Source of the DNA: Candidatus Obscuribacter phosphatis
GTDB lineage: Bacteria; Cyanobacteriota; Vampirovibrionia; Obscuribacterales; Obscuribacteraceae
NCBI GenBank assembly: GCA_001899315.1
Contig: MOYA01000002.1
Location: forward strand, 351,070 to 415,069
Length of the DNA: 64,000 nt
Direction: 5' to 3'
Shown: positions 41,401 to 50,109 of the stretch, in pieces
Position numbering within the stretch: the first letter of the stretch is position 1
How the letters are laid out: every line of letters begins with the position of its first letter
Position numbers and translations under genes: made by a program
The notes under the pieces: generated by a model
Told to the model about the DNA's origin: nothing
What the model saw: only the letters and a program-made list of their open reading frames with translations
The model's database searches: none

Positions 41401-44115
41401 ATGTTTTGCCCGGGTACAATAGAGGCACATCGGAGCAAAACTGAATTGGAACTAGCCCTTTGTCATAGCAATATGGATTTTGACTGCCTTTCGGCGCAGT
41501 TTGCTTTGACGCGTCTCTATAAAGGTTGTCGCATGGTTCTCAGTGCGCAGTTGACCGGCAATGTGCGCAATTTCATTGCTTTGCACCGCGATAAGTTGCC
41601 TATACAAGACATTCGTTATGTCGATATGAGCAAAATAGAGAGAGTTTTTCTTGTCGATTGTCAGAGTTTTGATAGGCTCGATGAACTATCGCGCAATCTG
41701 CTTGAGAAAGGGATGCGGCCACATCTAGCTGGTGTGGTCGTGTTCGATCATCATAATCATAAGTCTGCTTCTAATGACGAGGCACCTAGTTATATTGCCC
41801 CCGGCTCGCAAATAGAAGCGGTAGGCGCTTGCACGACCTTGGTGGTGGAAAGGCTTATGAAAGAAGGCGTCAAGCTCAGCCCTTTTGAAGCAACTGTTAT
41901 TGCCATAGGCATCTATGAAGATACCGGTGCCTTGACTTTCTCTGGTGCCACCGCCCGTGATGCGGCGGCGGTAGCCTATCTGCTTGGGCAAGGTGCCGAT
42001 GTCGGCATGATTAGAGATTGTATGAAAGTACGCTTTGAAAGCGAGCAGCAGGAACTTTTTGAGACTCTCTTGAAGGCTGCCTTACGCTTGGAAGTGGATG
42101 GACATAGATATGTCATCGCCTCGCACAAGGTACCAGAGTATATTGACGGTCTGGCGGTGATGACCAGGCAACTTTTAGAATTGGAATCTTGTGAGGCCGC
42201 TTTTGCGGCGGTGCAAATGCGCGACCGGGTACATTTGGTTGGTCGCAGCGACAGCCTCGCCGTCAATGTACAAGATATTGTGCGCGAATTTGGTGGGGAC
42301 GGACACCGCGGTGCTGGGTCGGCTGTTTTGAAGGGCGCCAACCCTGAGCATGTTAAAGCACGCTTGGTTGATATTCTTAAGGCGCATTCCAAGCCGCTGC
42401 CCAATGCCGAGGCTCTTATGCGTAGCCCGGTGCGTACCATCAAATCTGATACCACGATGGAAGAAGCCGGACGTTTGATGCTGCGCTATAACATTGATGG
42501 TTTGGTGGTCATGGATGGCGACTCTATGGTGGGAATAGTCTCTAGGAGAGACATAGACCAGAGTCGTCACCATAAACTAAGTCATGCCAGAGTCTCTGGG
42601 TTTATGAGTCATCCGGTCATCAGCGTTGATAAGCATGCCACCCTTGATGAGATGCAAAAGCTGATGGTCAGCCAAGATATTGGACGTTTGCCTGTGGTTG
42701 ACGATAATGGACATCTGACCGGTCTAGTCAATAGACAAGATATTCTCGATGCTTTGTCGGCTGATTCTGGGCGCACACACATATATGAAAAGTTTAGCCA
42801 GTCAGGCTGGGCCACAGTGCACCGCAGCGGGCAAGATGTCAGTCTCGCCCAAGAGTTGCAGCAGCTGCCCACTGTTTTGCATGAAACCATCGAAGCCGTG
42901 GGCAAGGTCGGTGATCAGCTGGGCTTGCGGGTTTATACCGTAGGCGGTTTTGTACGCGATCTGCTTTTGCACTTGCCAAACTTTGATTTAGACTTTGTGG
43001 TTGAGGGACCGGCCATCAATTTAGCCGAAAAGCTGGTCGAACAAGACAAGCGCTTTAGTCTGGTTGCCAGTCATGAACGCTTTGGCACCGCCACTTTACG
43101 CTTTGGCGATGAAATGTTGGTTGACCTCTCTACGGCTCGCACCGAGTTTTATGAGTACCCGGCTGCCTTGCCCCAGGTTGAACCGTCTAATTTGTCGCAA
43201 GACCTTTTGCGCCGTGACTTCACTATCAATGCTCTGGCAGTTTCTATAAACAAGCAACAGTTCGGACGTTTAGTCGATCTCTTTGGTGGTCTTGCAGATC
43301 TTGAAGCTAAAGTGATTCGCATTTTGCATCCCTTTAGTTTTATCGAAGATCCCACTCGTATAGTGCGCGCCGCTCGCTTTGCCGGCAGATTGGGTTTTCA
43401 TCTAGATGCAAAAACCAAAGAGCAGGCTAGGCGCGCTGTGGGTATGGGTATCTTTGATGATTTGGGCGGGGTGCGCATCAAAGAAGAATTGAAGCTTATA
43501 TTGGAAGGACCGGAACGTATCAAGACGCTATCTCTTTTAAATGAGCTTGGCGGGCTGGGTTATCTAGATCGGCTGCTGCATTTTTCGACTTCGGTTAAGG
43601 CTTCGATGCGGCGAACTGAACGGTTGCTCACCCGCATATCAGATCTTGAAATAGGTGATGCTTGGGTTGTCTATTTGGGGGTTCTGCTTTCTGAGTTGCC
43701 GCCGGATCGCGCCGAAGCCGTTTTGTCCCGCTTGCAATTGACCAACAAGCAAAAGGAAACAGTGCTGGACGGGCTTGACTTACATCGTCATATGCCGGTT
43801 GAGATGCGGCAGTTGAAGCGTTCTGAGCTTTTTCATTTGATGAAGGAAAGACCCTTGGGTGCTTTAGCCATTGCTGCTGCAGTAGCCCAAGTCGGCACAG
43901 ATTTGCGCCGCTGTCTAAAGCTCTACATAGACGAGCTAGCCCAAGTAAAACTGGAAATCGGCGGCAAAGATTTGTTGGCTTTAGGCTTTGCCAGTGGACC
44001 TCGTTTGGGTTTAGCCCTAAGCGAAATCTTAGACGCTAAAATAGACCGCAAAGCTGTTGGTCGCGAAGCCGAACTGAAATTGGCAGCTGAGATTTTGGCT
44101 GGTAGTTTGAGGTAG
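41401..44115 (+). CDS. DHH-CBS-CBS tRNA nucleotidyltransferase fusion
   Basis: 904 residues in four parts. Residues 1-320 are a DHH/DHHA1 phosphoesterase (LCHSNMDFDCLSAQF, VVVFDHHNHKS, FGGDGHRGAGSAVL). Two CBS domains follow (MRSPVRTIKSDTTMEEAGRL, MSHPVISVDKHATLDEMQKL). The last 450 residues are a class II tRNA nucleotidyltransferase (YTVGGFVRDLLL, NFDLDFVVEGP, RRDFTINALAV). Known relatives add C, CC or A to tRNA 3' ends, and the DHH part may be a nano-RNase. ATG 41401 lacks a ribosome site; TTG 41446, ten bases after CGGAG, is an alternative start. The tRNA gene downstream has no encoded CCA, so such an activity is required. Confidence 0.92.
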   Translation: MFCPGTIEAHRSKTELELALCHSNMDFDCLSAQFALTRLYKGCRMVLSAQLTGNVRNFIALHRDKLPIQDIRYVDMSKIERVFLVDCQSFDRLDELSRNLLEKGMRPHLAGVVVFDHHNHKSASNDEAPSYIAPGSQIEAVGACTTLVVERLMKEGVKLSPFEATVIAIGIYEDTGALTFSGATARDAAAVAYLLGQGADVGMIRDCMKVRFESEQQELFETLLKAALRLEVDGHRYVIASHKVPEYIDGLAVMTRQLLELESCEAAFAAVQMRDRVHLVGRSDSLAVNVQDIVREFGGDGHRGAGSAVLKGANPEHVKARLVDILKAHSKPLPNAEALMRSPVRTIKSDTTMEEAGRLMLRYNIDGLVVMDGDSMVGIVSRRDIDQSRHHKLSHARVSGFMSHPVISVDKHATLDEMQKLMVSQDIGRLPVVDDNGHLTGLVNRQDILDALSADSGRTHIYEKFSQSGWATVHRSGQDVSLAQELQQLPTVLHETIEAVGKVGDQLGLRVYTVGGFVRDLLLHLPNFDLDFVVEGPAINLAEKLVEQDKRFSLVASHERFGTATLRFGDEMLVDLSTARTEFYEYPAALPQVEPSNLSQDLLRRDFTINALAVSINKQQFGRLVDLFGGLADLEAKVIRILHPFSFIEDPTRIVRAARFAGRLGFHLDAKTKEQARRAVGMGIFDDLGGVRIKEELKLILEGPERIKTLSLLNELGGLGYLDRLLHFSTSVKASMRRTERLLTRISDLEIGDAWVVYLGVLLSELPPDRAEAVLSRLQLTNKQKETVLDGLDLHRHMPVEMRQLKRSELFHLMKERPLGALAIAAAVAQVGTDLRRCLKLYIDELAQVKLEIGGKDLLALGFASGPRLGLALSEILDAKIDRKAVGREAELKLAAEILAGSLR

Positions 44116-44172
44116 GCGAGATGGCTCGGGTAAGACGTTCTAGATGAGATGGCGCTATGGCACGAAGTCTGT

Positions 44173-44502
44173 CTATTCCGTCAAAATATTGAATCCCACT
44201 TTATCTGAGATAAGCCCCAGATTGAGAAGTACGGTTAGGGCGGCATTTGATACTTCGAATTCAAAGGGTCTTAGCTCGTCATTTTCAAATTTAAATTGAG
44301 AAACTTCAGCTATTCTTTCTTCTTCAAATCCTAGTCCTCTCAAGCAAACTTCGGCTTGCCCGGTGGTCATTGTACTGACAGTCCCTCTGGGCAAGTTTTT
44401 GACAGGCTCCGAGAGCTTGGGCGAGAATGAAACAGACCACTCATCTGGTCCTAAAGGTGCTAGCTGTATGTTGCCACTAATTTGTCCAATCAAAACTTTC
44501 AC
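44173..44502 (-). CDS. unknown small protein, 109 residues
   Basis: No signal peptide or membrane segment. It begins MKVLIGQISGNIQLAPLGPD and contains KNLPRGTVSTMTTGQAEVCL and a mixed, well-spaced hydrophobic pattern consistent with a small alpha/beta domain. Lacks any recognised motif. It lies between the nucleotidyltransferase and the lipid kinase-like gene; the gap to the latter is 57 bases and both are on the minus strand. Confidence 0.55.
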   Translation of the reverse strand: MKVLIGQISGNIQLAPLGPDEWSVSFSPKLSEPVKNLPRGTVSTMTTGQAEVCLRGLGFEEERIAEVSQFKFENDELRPFEFEVSNAALTVLLNLGLISDKVGFNILTE

Positions 44503-44559
44503 CTCAAACTAACGCTTCTATTCAAGAATTCGACTTTCACCAAGTTGAATTCTTGAACT

Positions 44560-45576
44560 TCATATCGAAAGCACACTCACCGCCTGTGGTGCTACTTCGA
44601 TTTGCATTGGCGTCGTGCCAAATTCATCACCGTCGATCATCGCTGGTATGGCGCCGCTGCGCTTGTCTTTCTTGGCACCGCCTTCGCTATGCCCGGTTAG
44701 TCTGTTGCGCAATTCGTTTATGCCGCTTTCGATAAAGCCGAAGGGTCTGAGCCGCCGCACGGCCTCTATTTTTACCGACTTGACTTTGCGCACATAATAG
44801 GGCGGTTCGCCGCTGCTCAGATTGAGATTGCTGTCTTTCGTCGCAGCAAAATGAAAGCCATATTTCAGATAGTCGCTGAATTCTTTTGGCGAAAGAATGC
44901 AAAGATCAAGCAATCCGTCGTGCATCGAGGCTGTGTCTGATAAACGCCCGACCCCTAGGTCAGATATATTAGTCACGAAAATTCCTGTGGCAGAAATCTT
45001 AAATTCTTCGCCGTCGGCATTAATTCTGAATAGAACCGGCGCTTTACTCAAGGTTTGCACCATAGAACCAGCATAGGCCAATATCTTCCAGGTTTCTTTG
45101 TCTTTTTTATCGGGGGCGATGATGGCGTCGCTCAGTGGTCCAACCCCGGCGGCTGCGGCAAAATAATGCCCGTTCATAAGACCCAAATCTATTGTCAAGG
45201 GTTTGCCGTGCAAAATGATGCCAATGGCTTTGTCTAGGGGATCCAGCAGCAAGTTGTCTTCGTATATATTGAGGTTGCGCGCCAGCAGATTGCCTGTACC
45301 CAGCGGCACAATGCCCACTGGTGTAGTGAGCTTTTTTCTGGCGACTGCATCGATGACCATGCGCACTGTGCCGTCGCCTCCGGCGGCGACAATTAAATCG
45401 TGGGGCTCAGTTATGTCTTGCAGTATATTATCGGCAGTGGTATCGACCGTGGTGCTACTGACATCAACCCTGTAGCCGGCTTTGGTGAGGCGATAAACGA
45501 TCGTGCCGAGCCATAGCTCGGGGGTTGAGGCCGAACCAGATTTAGGGTTGTAAATCAGACTTGCTTTCTTTTTCAG
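44560..45576 (-). CDS. YegS/diacylglycerol-kinase-like lipid kinase with non-AUG start
   Basis: Coding homology runs well upstream of the first ATG/GTG/TTG (GTG at 45366). In frame are KKKASLIYNPKSGSAS, the standard N-terminus, and LIVAAGGDGTV, the catalytic loop, joined to IVPLGTGNLLARNL downstream. No ATG, GTG or TTG exists between the in-frame stop at 45643-45645 and 45366. The best start is CTG at 45576-45574, after AAAGGT, giving 338 residues. The family phosphorylates diacylglycerol or related lipids at the inner membrane. Sequencing error is an alternative, but no frame shift is needed. Confidence 0.82.
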   Translation of the reverse strand: MKKKASLIYNPKSGSASTPELWLGTIVYRLTKAGYRVDVSSTTVDTTADNILQDITEPHDLIVAAGGDGTVRMVIDAVARKKLTTPVGIVPLGTGNLLARNLNIYEDNLLLDPLDKAIGIILHGKPLTIDLGLMNGHYFAAAAGVGPLSDAIIAPDKKDKETWKILAYAGSMVQTLSKAPVLFRINADGEEFKISATGIFVTNISDLGVGRLSDTASMHDGLLDLCILSPKEFSDYLKYGFHFAATKDSNLNLSSGEPPYYVRKVKSVKIEAVRRLRPFGFIESGINELRNRLTGHSEGGAKKDKRSGAIPAMIDGDEFGTTPMQIEVAPQAVSVLSI

Positions 45577-45808
45577 TTTTCTGACCTTTGTTTTTGCAAC
45601 ATCTAATTTTCTCTGGAAGGCTAATCTGGCGCGGGAATTAAGTCAAGATGAGAAGGTTGTCATGCGTCCCTGGCTTCACCTTTTGATATTTAGCTTGCTT
45701 GCGGTAGTCAGGAGCCTATAAAATCCCTATGTCCTACTGCTGGCTTTTATATGCACCCGGCGGTCTTTTTTACTTAGACTCTGTGTGATACCGTTTAGGG
45801 TGGCAAAG

Positions 45809-45836
45809 TTGACAATTAACCAGATTTCAGTATTGT
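45809..45836 (+). promoter_or_regulatory. sigma70-type promoter for the SRPBCC gene
   Basis: Consensus -35 TTGACA at 45809-45814, 16-base spacer, then TATTGT at 45831-45836. Initiation is expected near 45843, so the open frame that reaches back to 45785 cannot all be translated. Confidence 0.65.
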
Positions 45837-45895
45837 ATTCCACACGGCGTAGCAATCTACTTCGCAGACCACTGCGACAGAAAGGCAGGAATCTA

Positions 45896-46504
45896 GTGTT
45901 TACCATCAAGAGAGCGAGGGCTGCAATAACGCTGGCAGCTTCCGTACTTACAATCGCGGCATTGCAAGCTCCTCAGCCTGTTTCCGCTCGCTCAGCAAAT
46001 GAGTGCTCTGAAGAATTGATGCATGGTAAGACCTACACAGTAAGCAAAGCAACGGTTAAAGCTCCGCCTGAAAAGGTCTGGCAGATTCTGACCGATTATG
46101 ACAATGCATCACGTGTGTTTCCGCAAATGAAAAAGTGCAAGCTTATGCAAGATCACGGTCATACAAAGATCGTTAAGCACGTGATCTCGCCCTCCGGCTT
46201 GCCCGGCAGCTATGAATACACAGTCGAAGTGAAAGAGACCGCTCCCACTGCCATGGAATGGCATAGAGTTTCGGGCGCTTTCAAGCAGGTTGATGGCTAT
46301 TGGAAGCTTGAACCCTTGGATGGTGGTCGCACCACCTTGGTTACCTATGCTTCTCATGTGGACGGCGGCATGTTTATACCGCAAGCCCTCATTAGACGTC
46401 AGTGCAAGATCGACATGCCAGGCGTGCTCAGCACACTTAAGGCTCAATCAGAGAGCCAGACCAATGTGCAGATCGCCGGTCGTCCTCAACACCACAATCA
46501 ATAA
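45896..46504 (+). CDS. secreted SRPBCC/START-like (Coq10-type) protein
   Basis: About 202 residues from GTG 45896, four bases after AGGAA-like site and downstream of a strong promoter. A signal peptide (AAITLAASVLTIAALQAPQP) precedes a helix-grip lipid-binding domain: VKAPPEKVWQILTDYDNASR, QMKKCKLMQDHG, EWHRVSGAFKQVDGYWKLEP and a long C-terminal helix (RRQCKIDMPGVLSTL). Exported SRPBCC proteins are uncommon but known in cyanobacteria. The ligand is not predictable. Confidence 0.8.
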   Translation: MFTIKRARAAITLAASVLTIAALQAPQPVSARSANECSEELMHGKTYTVSKATVKAPPEKVWQILTDYDNASRVFPQMKKCKLMQDHGHTKIVKHVISPSGLPGSYEYTVEVKETAPTAMEWHRVSGAFKQVDGYWKLEPLDGGRTTLVTYASHVDGGMFIPQALIRRQCKIDMPGVLSTLKAQSESQTNVQIAGRPQHHNQ

Positions 46505-46505
46505 T

Positions 46506-47273
46506 TTAGCCAATAGACCAATGGTCCAAGTGCTTTAGTAAGGCTGCATAGCCTTGCAGAGTGTCGGCTTGGCGGTTTTGACCTGATAAAAGGTCGGGAA
46601 AAACAGCCAAATGTTCGGCAGCAAGGCTATAGCAGTCTTCTTGGTTGCATGGTTTCTCAAGGGCAAACAATAGTCTTTCCGGCTCTATGGCAATTAGGCG
46701 GGCTTGATGTCGCTTGCGCCAGCGCCGCAGATATGCGGTCATCAATGCCGGGCTTGGAAACTGCCCGCCGCCCCAGTGCAGGGCGGCGCAGAGATCTTCT
46801 GCCTGGGCTTGCACTAGACCTATGTAACCGGGATAACCGGCTTCCAACTCTAAAGACTGCTTTGGTCTTGGGGCGTCCGCGTCCGTCTGCTCTCCCTCTA
46901 TAAAGACTGTTTCTTCCAGTCTGCTAGCCTGCCAGTTCTTCAAATAGGTGTCGTCGAAGTTGTCGCCTTCCTCTAGATAGCTTGCCGGGTTGAGACCTTC
47001 TTCTTGCGCCAGGGCTAGTGTTTCCATGTGTATGGCCAGGCTGTCGTCATTACCAAGAAATACCGGGGTCATTCTGCCGTCTGCAAAGACCTCAGCAGGC
47101 GCTTGTCTTATCTTGTTCAAGACTTCAAGAGGCTTTTCTTCGCTAAGGAAGGTAAACATTGACATGCCCGTCCCTGCTTGGCTGTCATCGCCACTTAGGC
47201 TGACTTCGACCAAGGCCGAATACCTGATGGAGAGCGAGTCGAGAAAGGCTCTAGTCTTTTGATTACTATTCAC
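46506..47273 (-). CDS. DUF4253-like protein
   Basis: 255 residues, cytoplasmic. The C-terminal 100 residues fit DUF4253: a Trp-Gly-Gly segment (HWGGGQFPSPALMTAYLRRW), a strand pair (RLIAIEPERLLFALEKP) and the SLAAEHLAVFPDLL ... TLQGYAALL ending that corresponds to the family's AAEH-x-FCPD and LA-x-x-L blocks. The final W-x-FWWD is shortened to HWSIG. The N-terminal part is not recognised. DUF4253 proteins are often linked to immunity or peptide-binding contexts, but no partner is seen here. Confidence 0.6.
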   Translation of the reverse strand: MNSNQKTRAFLDSLSIRYSALVEVSLSGDDSQAGTGMSMFTFLSEEKPLEVLNKIRQAPAEVFADGRMTPVFLGNDDSLAIHMETLALAQEEGLNPASYLEEGDNFDDTYLKNWQASRLEETVFIEGEQTDADAPRPKQSLELEAGYPGYIGLVQAQAEDLCAALHWGGGQFPSPALMTAYLRRWRKRHQARLIAIEPERLLFALEKPCNQEDCYSLAAEHLAVFPDLLSGQNRQADTLQGYAALLKHLDHWSIG

Positions 47274-47384
47274 TGAGGTGAGTTCTCCTTGTTCTGTGTA
47301 GAGGTCTTATCTGCGCTTAAGCGGCCCCGACTCATTTGTCTCATAAAAGCTGCTAAAATAAAACGCCAATAGAAAAGCTGATGA

Positions 47385-47468
47385 GGAGAGGTACCGAAGC
47401 GGTCATAACGGCGCCGCCTCGAAAGCGGATGGGCGCAAGCCACGTGGGTTCGAATCCCACCCTCTCCG
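47385..47468 (+). tRNA. tRNA-Ser (anticodon CGA)
   Basis: Acceptor GGAGAGG (47385-47391) pairs with CCTCTCC (47461-47467), discriminator G at 47468. The anticodon loop is CTCGAAA between CCGC and GCGG, anticodon CGA, so it reads UCG serine codons. A long variable arm (ATGGGCGCAAGCCAC) and the TTCGAATCC loop confirm the serine class. CCA is not encoded. A TAAAAT box is present about 30 bases upstream. Confidence 0.96.
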
Positions 47469-47531
47469 ATCTTTCACTTTGTCAGTCTGTCAGTCGAGTA
47501 ACACTCAGAACCTGACTGCAAGCAGAATTAT

Positions 47532-47566
47532 AAGCGTCCTCCTTGAAAGGGGGCGCTTTTCTGTTT
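47532..47566 (+). terminator. intrinsic terminator after tRNA-Ser
   Basis: A stem AAGCGTCCTCC with GGGGGCGCTT closes a short TTGAAA loop and is followed by TTCTGTTTG. It stands 64 bases past the tRNA on the same strand. Confidence 0.7.
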
Positions 47567-47568
47567 GT

Positions 47569-47779
47569 GCAATTAGGCTTTTGAAGATGGTATCGCGGGC
47601 AGTATTATGGTTGGCTTGCTCGCAATGGAGATTGTTTGCCTGGTTCTACATGAATTGTTTGAGCATGCAATACTTGATGAATCAAATTGTTTGACCATAG
47701 GGCAGTTTTGCAAGATTATTTATGCCTGATTATTTTTCATGAGAGTCTGCTAGATAGGTGGAAAACACTGACTGAGCCA
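47569..47779. other. gene-free gap
   Basis: About 210 bases between the tRNA terminator and the small membrane protein. AT-rich, containing two AATTGTTTGA repeats about 30 bases apart. Nothing else supported. Confidence 0.35.
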
Positions 47780-48052
47780 ATGAAAATACAAACTTATAAA
47801 AGGCAAATTGCAGCGGCGTTGATTGCCTTTGCGGTGCCGGCTGTATTGGTTGGATCTGCTTTTGGTCAGAGGTGGTTTGATATAGGATTGAGAGATTCAG
47901 AGCGTTGGTCTCATTTGAGTGGAGAAATAAGCGCCGGAGAGACCGCTGACCTTCGCGCATCAGCACTTCTTTTGGGTTCTATTGTGGGTATGGCTGCAGG
48001 TGGAGCAAGCTCTATACTTGTGTTTCTACTGACTCGCCGCCGATCTTCCTAA
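47780..48052 (+). CDS. small two-TM membrane protein
   Basis: About 90 residues from ATG 47780. Two hydrophobic helices (AALIAFAVPAVLVGSAFG and LLLGSIVGMAAGGASSILVF) flank a polar loop containing RWFDIGLRDSERWSHLSGE. The C-terminus is basic (TRRRSS), consistent with cytosolic ends. No family recognised. The ribosome site is weak (TGAG). The frame is open upstream to 47687, with no better start. Confidence 0.5.
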   Translation: MKIQTYKRQIAAALIAFAVPAVLVGSAFGQRWFDIGLRDSERWSHLSGEISAGETADLRASALLLGSIVGMAAGGASSILVFLLTRRRSS

Positions 48053-48220
48053 ACCAGTGCAAAGAACTTCTACGTGCTCAAAACATATAACGACCAGTCT
48101 AGAGTAAGTCAGGATTAGGCAACTTCACGGTCCACTACCTGCCATCTATCCTGACGATATTAGGGACTAGCCCATATAAGATGTCATTTGAATTGCCAAG
48201 TCAAACTTAGACCGCAAGAC

Positions 48221-49525
48221 TTAAGTACTTGAGCCAACCAGTTCTTTAATCTCTGCTTCGCTAAGCGCCCCTTCGGTGTAAAAGCGCGGCGGGTAGTCTG
48301 CCGTAGGCACTAATCGAGAACCGGCTATCTGTGCCACTTTTATAAAGGGGGCAAAGCCTTCGATCTTTTGTGCTTCGCCTTCGCCAGTTACTAAAGCTAT
48401 TTGTTCTGTCAGGGGCAGCAGGGTCTTGACCGACTGCGACCAGGTTGTAACACTGCTGACCGCGTAGTCGCCCTCTGTTTTCTCAAGAGCTTGATAGAGC
48501 GCGACAAAAGGTGCATCGGGCATGCCCTGTGTGCTTTCATCAAGCAATTTCTTTTGTTCGGCATAAATTGTGTTGTAATACACAACCGCCATGCGCTTAA
48601 AGAAATTGTGGTGGGGCGAGGTTTCAGGCGGCAGAAAGTCTTGCAGTTGTCCGTCTCTGACCACCATGGCGATGGGTGGCAATGGATGCGGCATCGCTTG
48701 CGCTTTCTCGAAAGCTTCGACCATTAGGGTAAGCCCGTCTTCTTCTTCCGAACCGGTAATCAGTAGTATGTCGTTATTTGGCACAGCCAAGACCATCTCA
48801 CCCTTGACCGGCAACTCTTGGAAAATCTGCGGGAAAATCAGTCGCGCCCCTTCATAGCTGTCGTTTAATACCGACTGATAAAGACAACAGGGTCCGCCTT
48901 CTTCTCGCGACAAACCATTGAAACCACCGGTAGTGGTAAGTGCGGCCAGATTTTCCACTGCCTTTTCAAATATTGTGTTGATCTGTACGCCCCATTTTTT
49001 GACGGTGTCGCGATCGACATAGAGTTTGCCTTGGGGCTTGTCAACAACAAAAATCAAGCCTAGATGATTGGTCAGCACCGAGCAGGGCAGAAAGGGCAGC
49101 TCTTCTTGTGTGTCGGCATTTAGGGTGCCTCTTTGGCTGCTCATATATTGCATCTGCAAGCCCACCAGTACCACATTAAACAATGGCATCGCCGAGACAA
49201 GAAGATGTGGTGCCGCCTCTTCGAAAGTTTCGGGCATTTCCACCGGTTCGGTGAGCTGCACTGCTTTGTCTACAAAGGTAGCCTTTTCGCTTTCGGCGGC
49301 GTTTGAATATTCCTGATAAAGACCTTCCAAAAATAACAGCTGGGGCATGGTTTCTTGGGGCTCTTGCGGTTCGACAAGTTTGAGAGCAAAAGACTCTTCG
49401 TCGAACTCCCATTTATGGGTCGGACGGGCTTCTGTTAACCGCTTGATGACTTTCTTGGCAAATTTCTCTTCCGGGCTGCCCGGCCTGAATCTGTCCCTGA
49501 AACTACCCGGGTTTGACTTTGCCAT
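48221..49525 (-). CDS. DUF1444-like protein
   Basis: 434 residues, no signal peptide. It has FAKKVIKRLTEARPTHKWEF and FEEAAPHLLVSAMP, and then CSVLTNHLGLIFVVDKPQGK with KGEMVLAVPNNDILLITGSEE, the pattern of the DUF1444/YtpQ family, in an enlarged form. Members are cytosolic proteins of unknown role. A long tail past residue 300 is not covered by that family. The gene is alone on its strand here; the preceding 168 bases are unremarkable. Confidence 0.65.
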   Translation of the reverse strand: MAKSNPGSFRDRFRPGSPEEKFAKKVIKRLTEARPTHKWEFDEESFALKLVEPQEPQETMPQLLFLEGLYQEYSNAAESEKATFVDKAVQLTEPVEMPETFEEAAPHLLVSAMPLFNVVLVGLQMQYMSSQRGTLNADTQEELPFLPCSVLTNHLGLIFVVDKPQGKLYVDRDTVKKWGVQINTIFEKAVENLAALTTTGGFNGLSREEGGPCCLYQSVLNDSYEGARLIFPQIFQELPVKGEMVLAVPNNDILLITGSEEEDGLTLMVEAFEKAQAMPHPLPPIAMVVRDGQLQDFLPPETSPHHNFFKRMAVVYYNTIYAEQKKLLDESTQGMPDAPFVALYQALEKTEGDYAVSSVTTWSQSVKTLLPLTEQIALVTGEGEAQKIEGFAPFIKVAQIAGSRLVPTADYPPRFYTEGALSEAEIKELVGSST

Positions 49526-49634
49526 TAGTGCTCCTGACCTTTAGGCCTGACTAGTTTTATTGAATGCTTTGACGCTCAATTTTACTAGAGCATGATATAA
49601 GAAGACTATAGTCAACGAACCCGGGAGATTGTCA

Positions 49635-50099
49635 ATGAAACTTAAGTCTTTGTGGCTTGCTCTACTGTTGCCGGTTGTGGTCACTTGCGGCGGCTGCAAG
49701 AAAGCTGAAGATGTTAAGGGCAATTCCTCCGGTGCTGCTGAAGTGCAAGCTGATATTCCCGCACCCCAGAGTCCTCACCAAGTGCATGTTTGGGTGGTTG
49801 GTAATGCCAATATGAACCGCACCCAGCTCAAATATACTGAGAACATGGCTAACAAGATCTTGACTGCTTGGCGCCCTGTGCCCGCTAACAGGAAATATTT
49901 AGTCTCTTGTGAATTGCTGGTGACAAGACCGGGCTATTGTTCCAATGTGCACCCGGTTGGTGCCTCTGCCAACCAAAAGTCAATCGAAAAAGCACTCGAT
50001 ACTGTTCGTATGCAGGCACCCTTTGGTCCGCTACCGGCTGATTTTAAAGATGCGCCGGTAGAGTTCAAAGTTGACTTGATTTATAACCCCAGCAAGTAG
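49635..50099 (+). CDS. predicted lipoprotein, 154 residues
   Basis: ATG 49635 with GGGAG 8 bases upstream. The N-terminus MKLKSLWLALLLPVVVTCGG followed by Cys resembles a lipoprotein signal with an atypical box (TCGGC). The mature part contains HQVHVWVVGNANMNRTQLKY, a helix and VEFKVDLIYNPSK at the end, a small alpha/beta module that recalls TonB-C-like or energy-transducing folds, without a firm match. It is 10 bases upstream of the first of two polytopic proteins, so probably in their operon. Confidence 0.65.
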   Translation: MKLKSLWLALLLPVVVTCGGCKKAEDVKGNSSGAAEVQADIPAPQSPHQVHVWVVGNANMNRTQLKYTENMANKILTAWRPVPANRKYLVSCELLVTRPGYCSNVHPVGASANQKSIEKALDTVRMQAPFGPLPADFKDAPVEFKVDLIYNPSK

Positions 50100-50109
50100 T
50101 GAAGACTTA

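Noticed and set aside
47569-47779. Open frame 47479-47694 after the tRNA
   Set aside because: It runs through the tRNA terminator and shows no ribosome site or conserved pattern.
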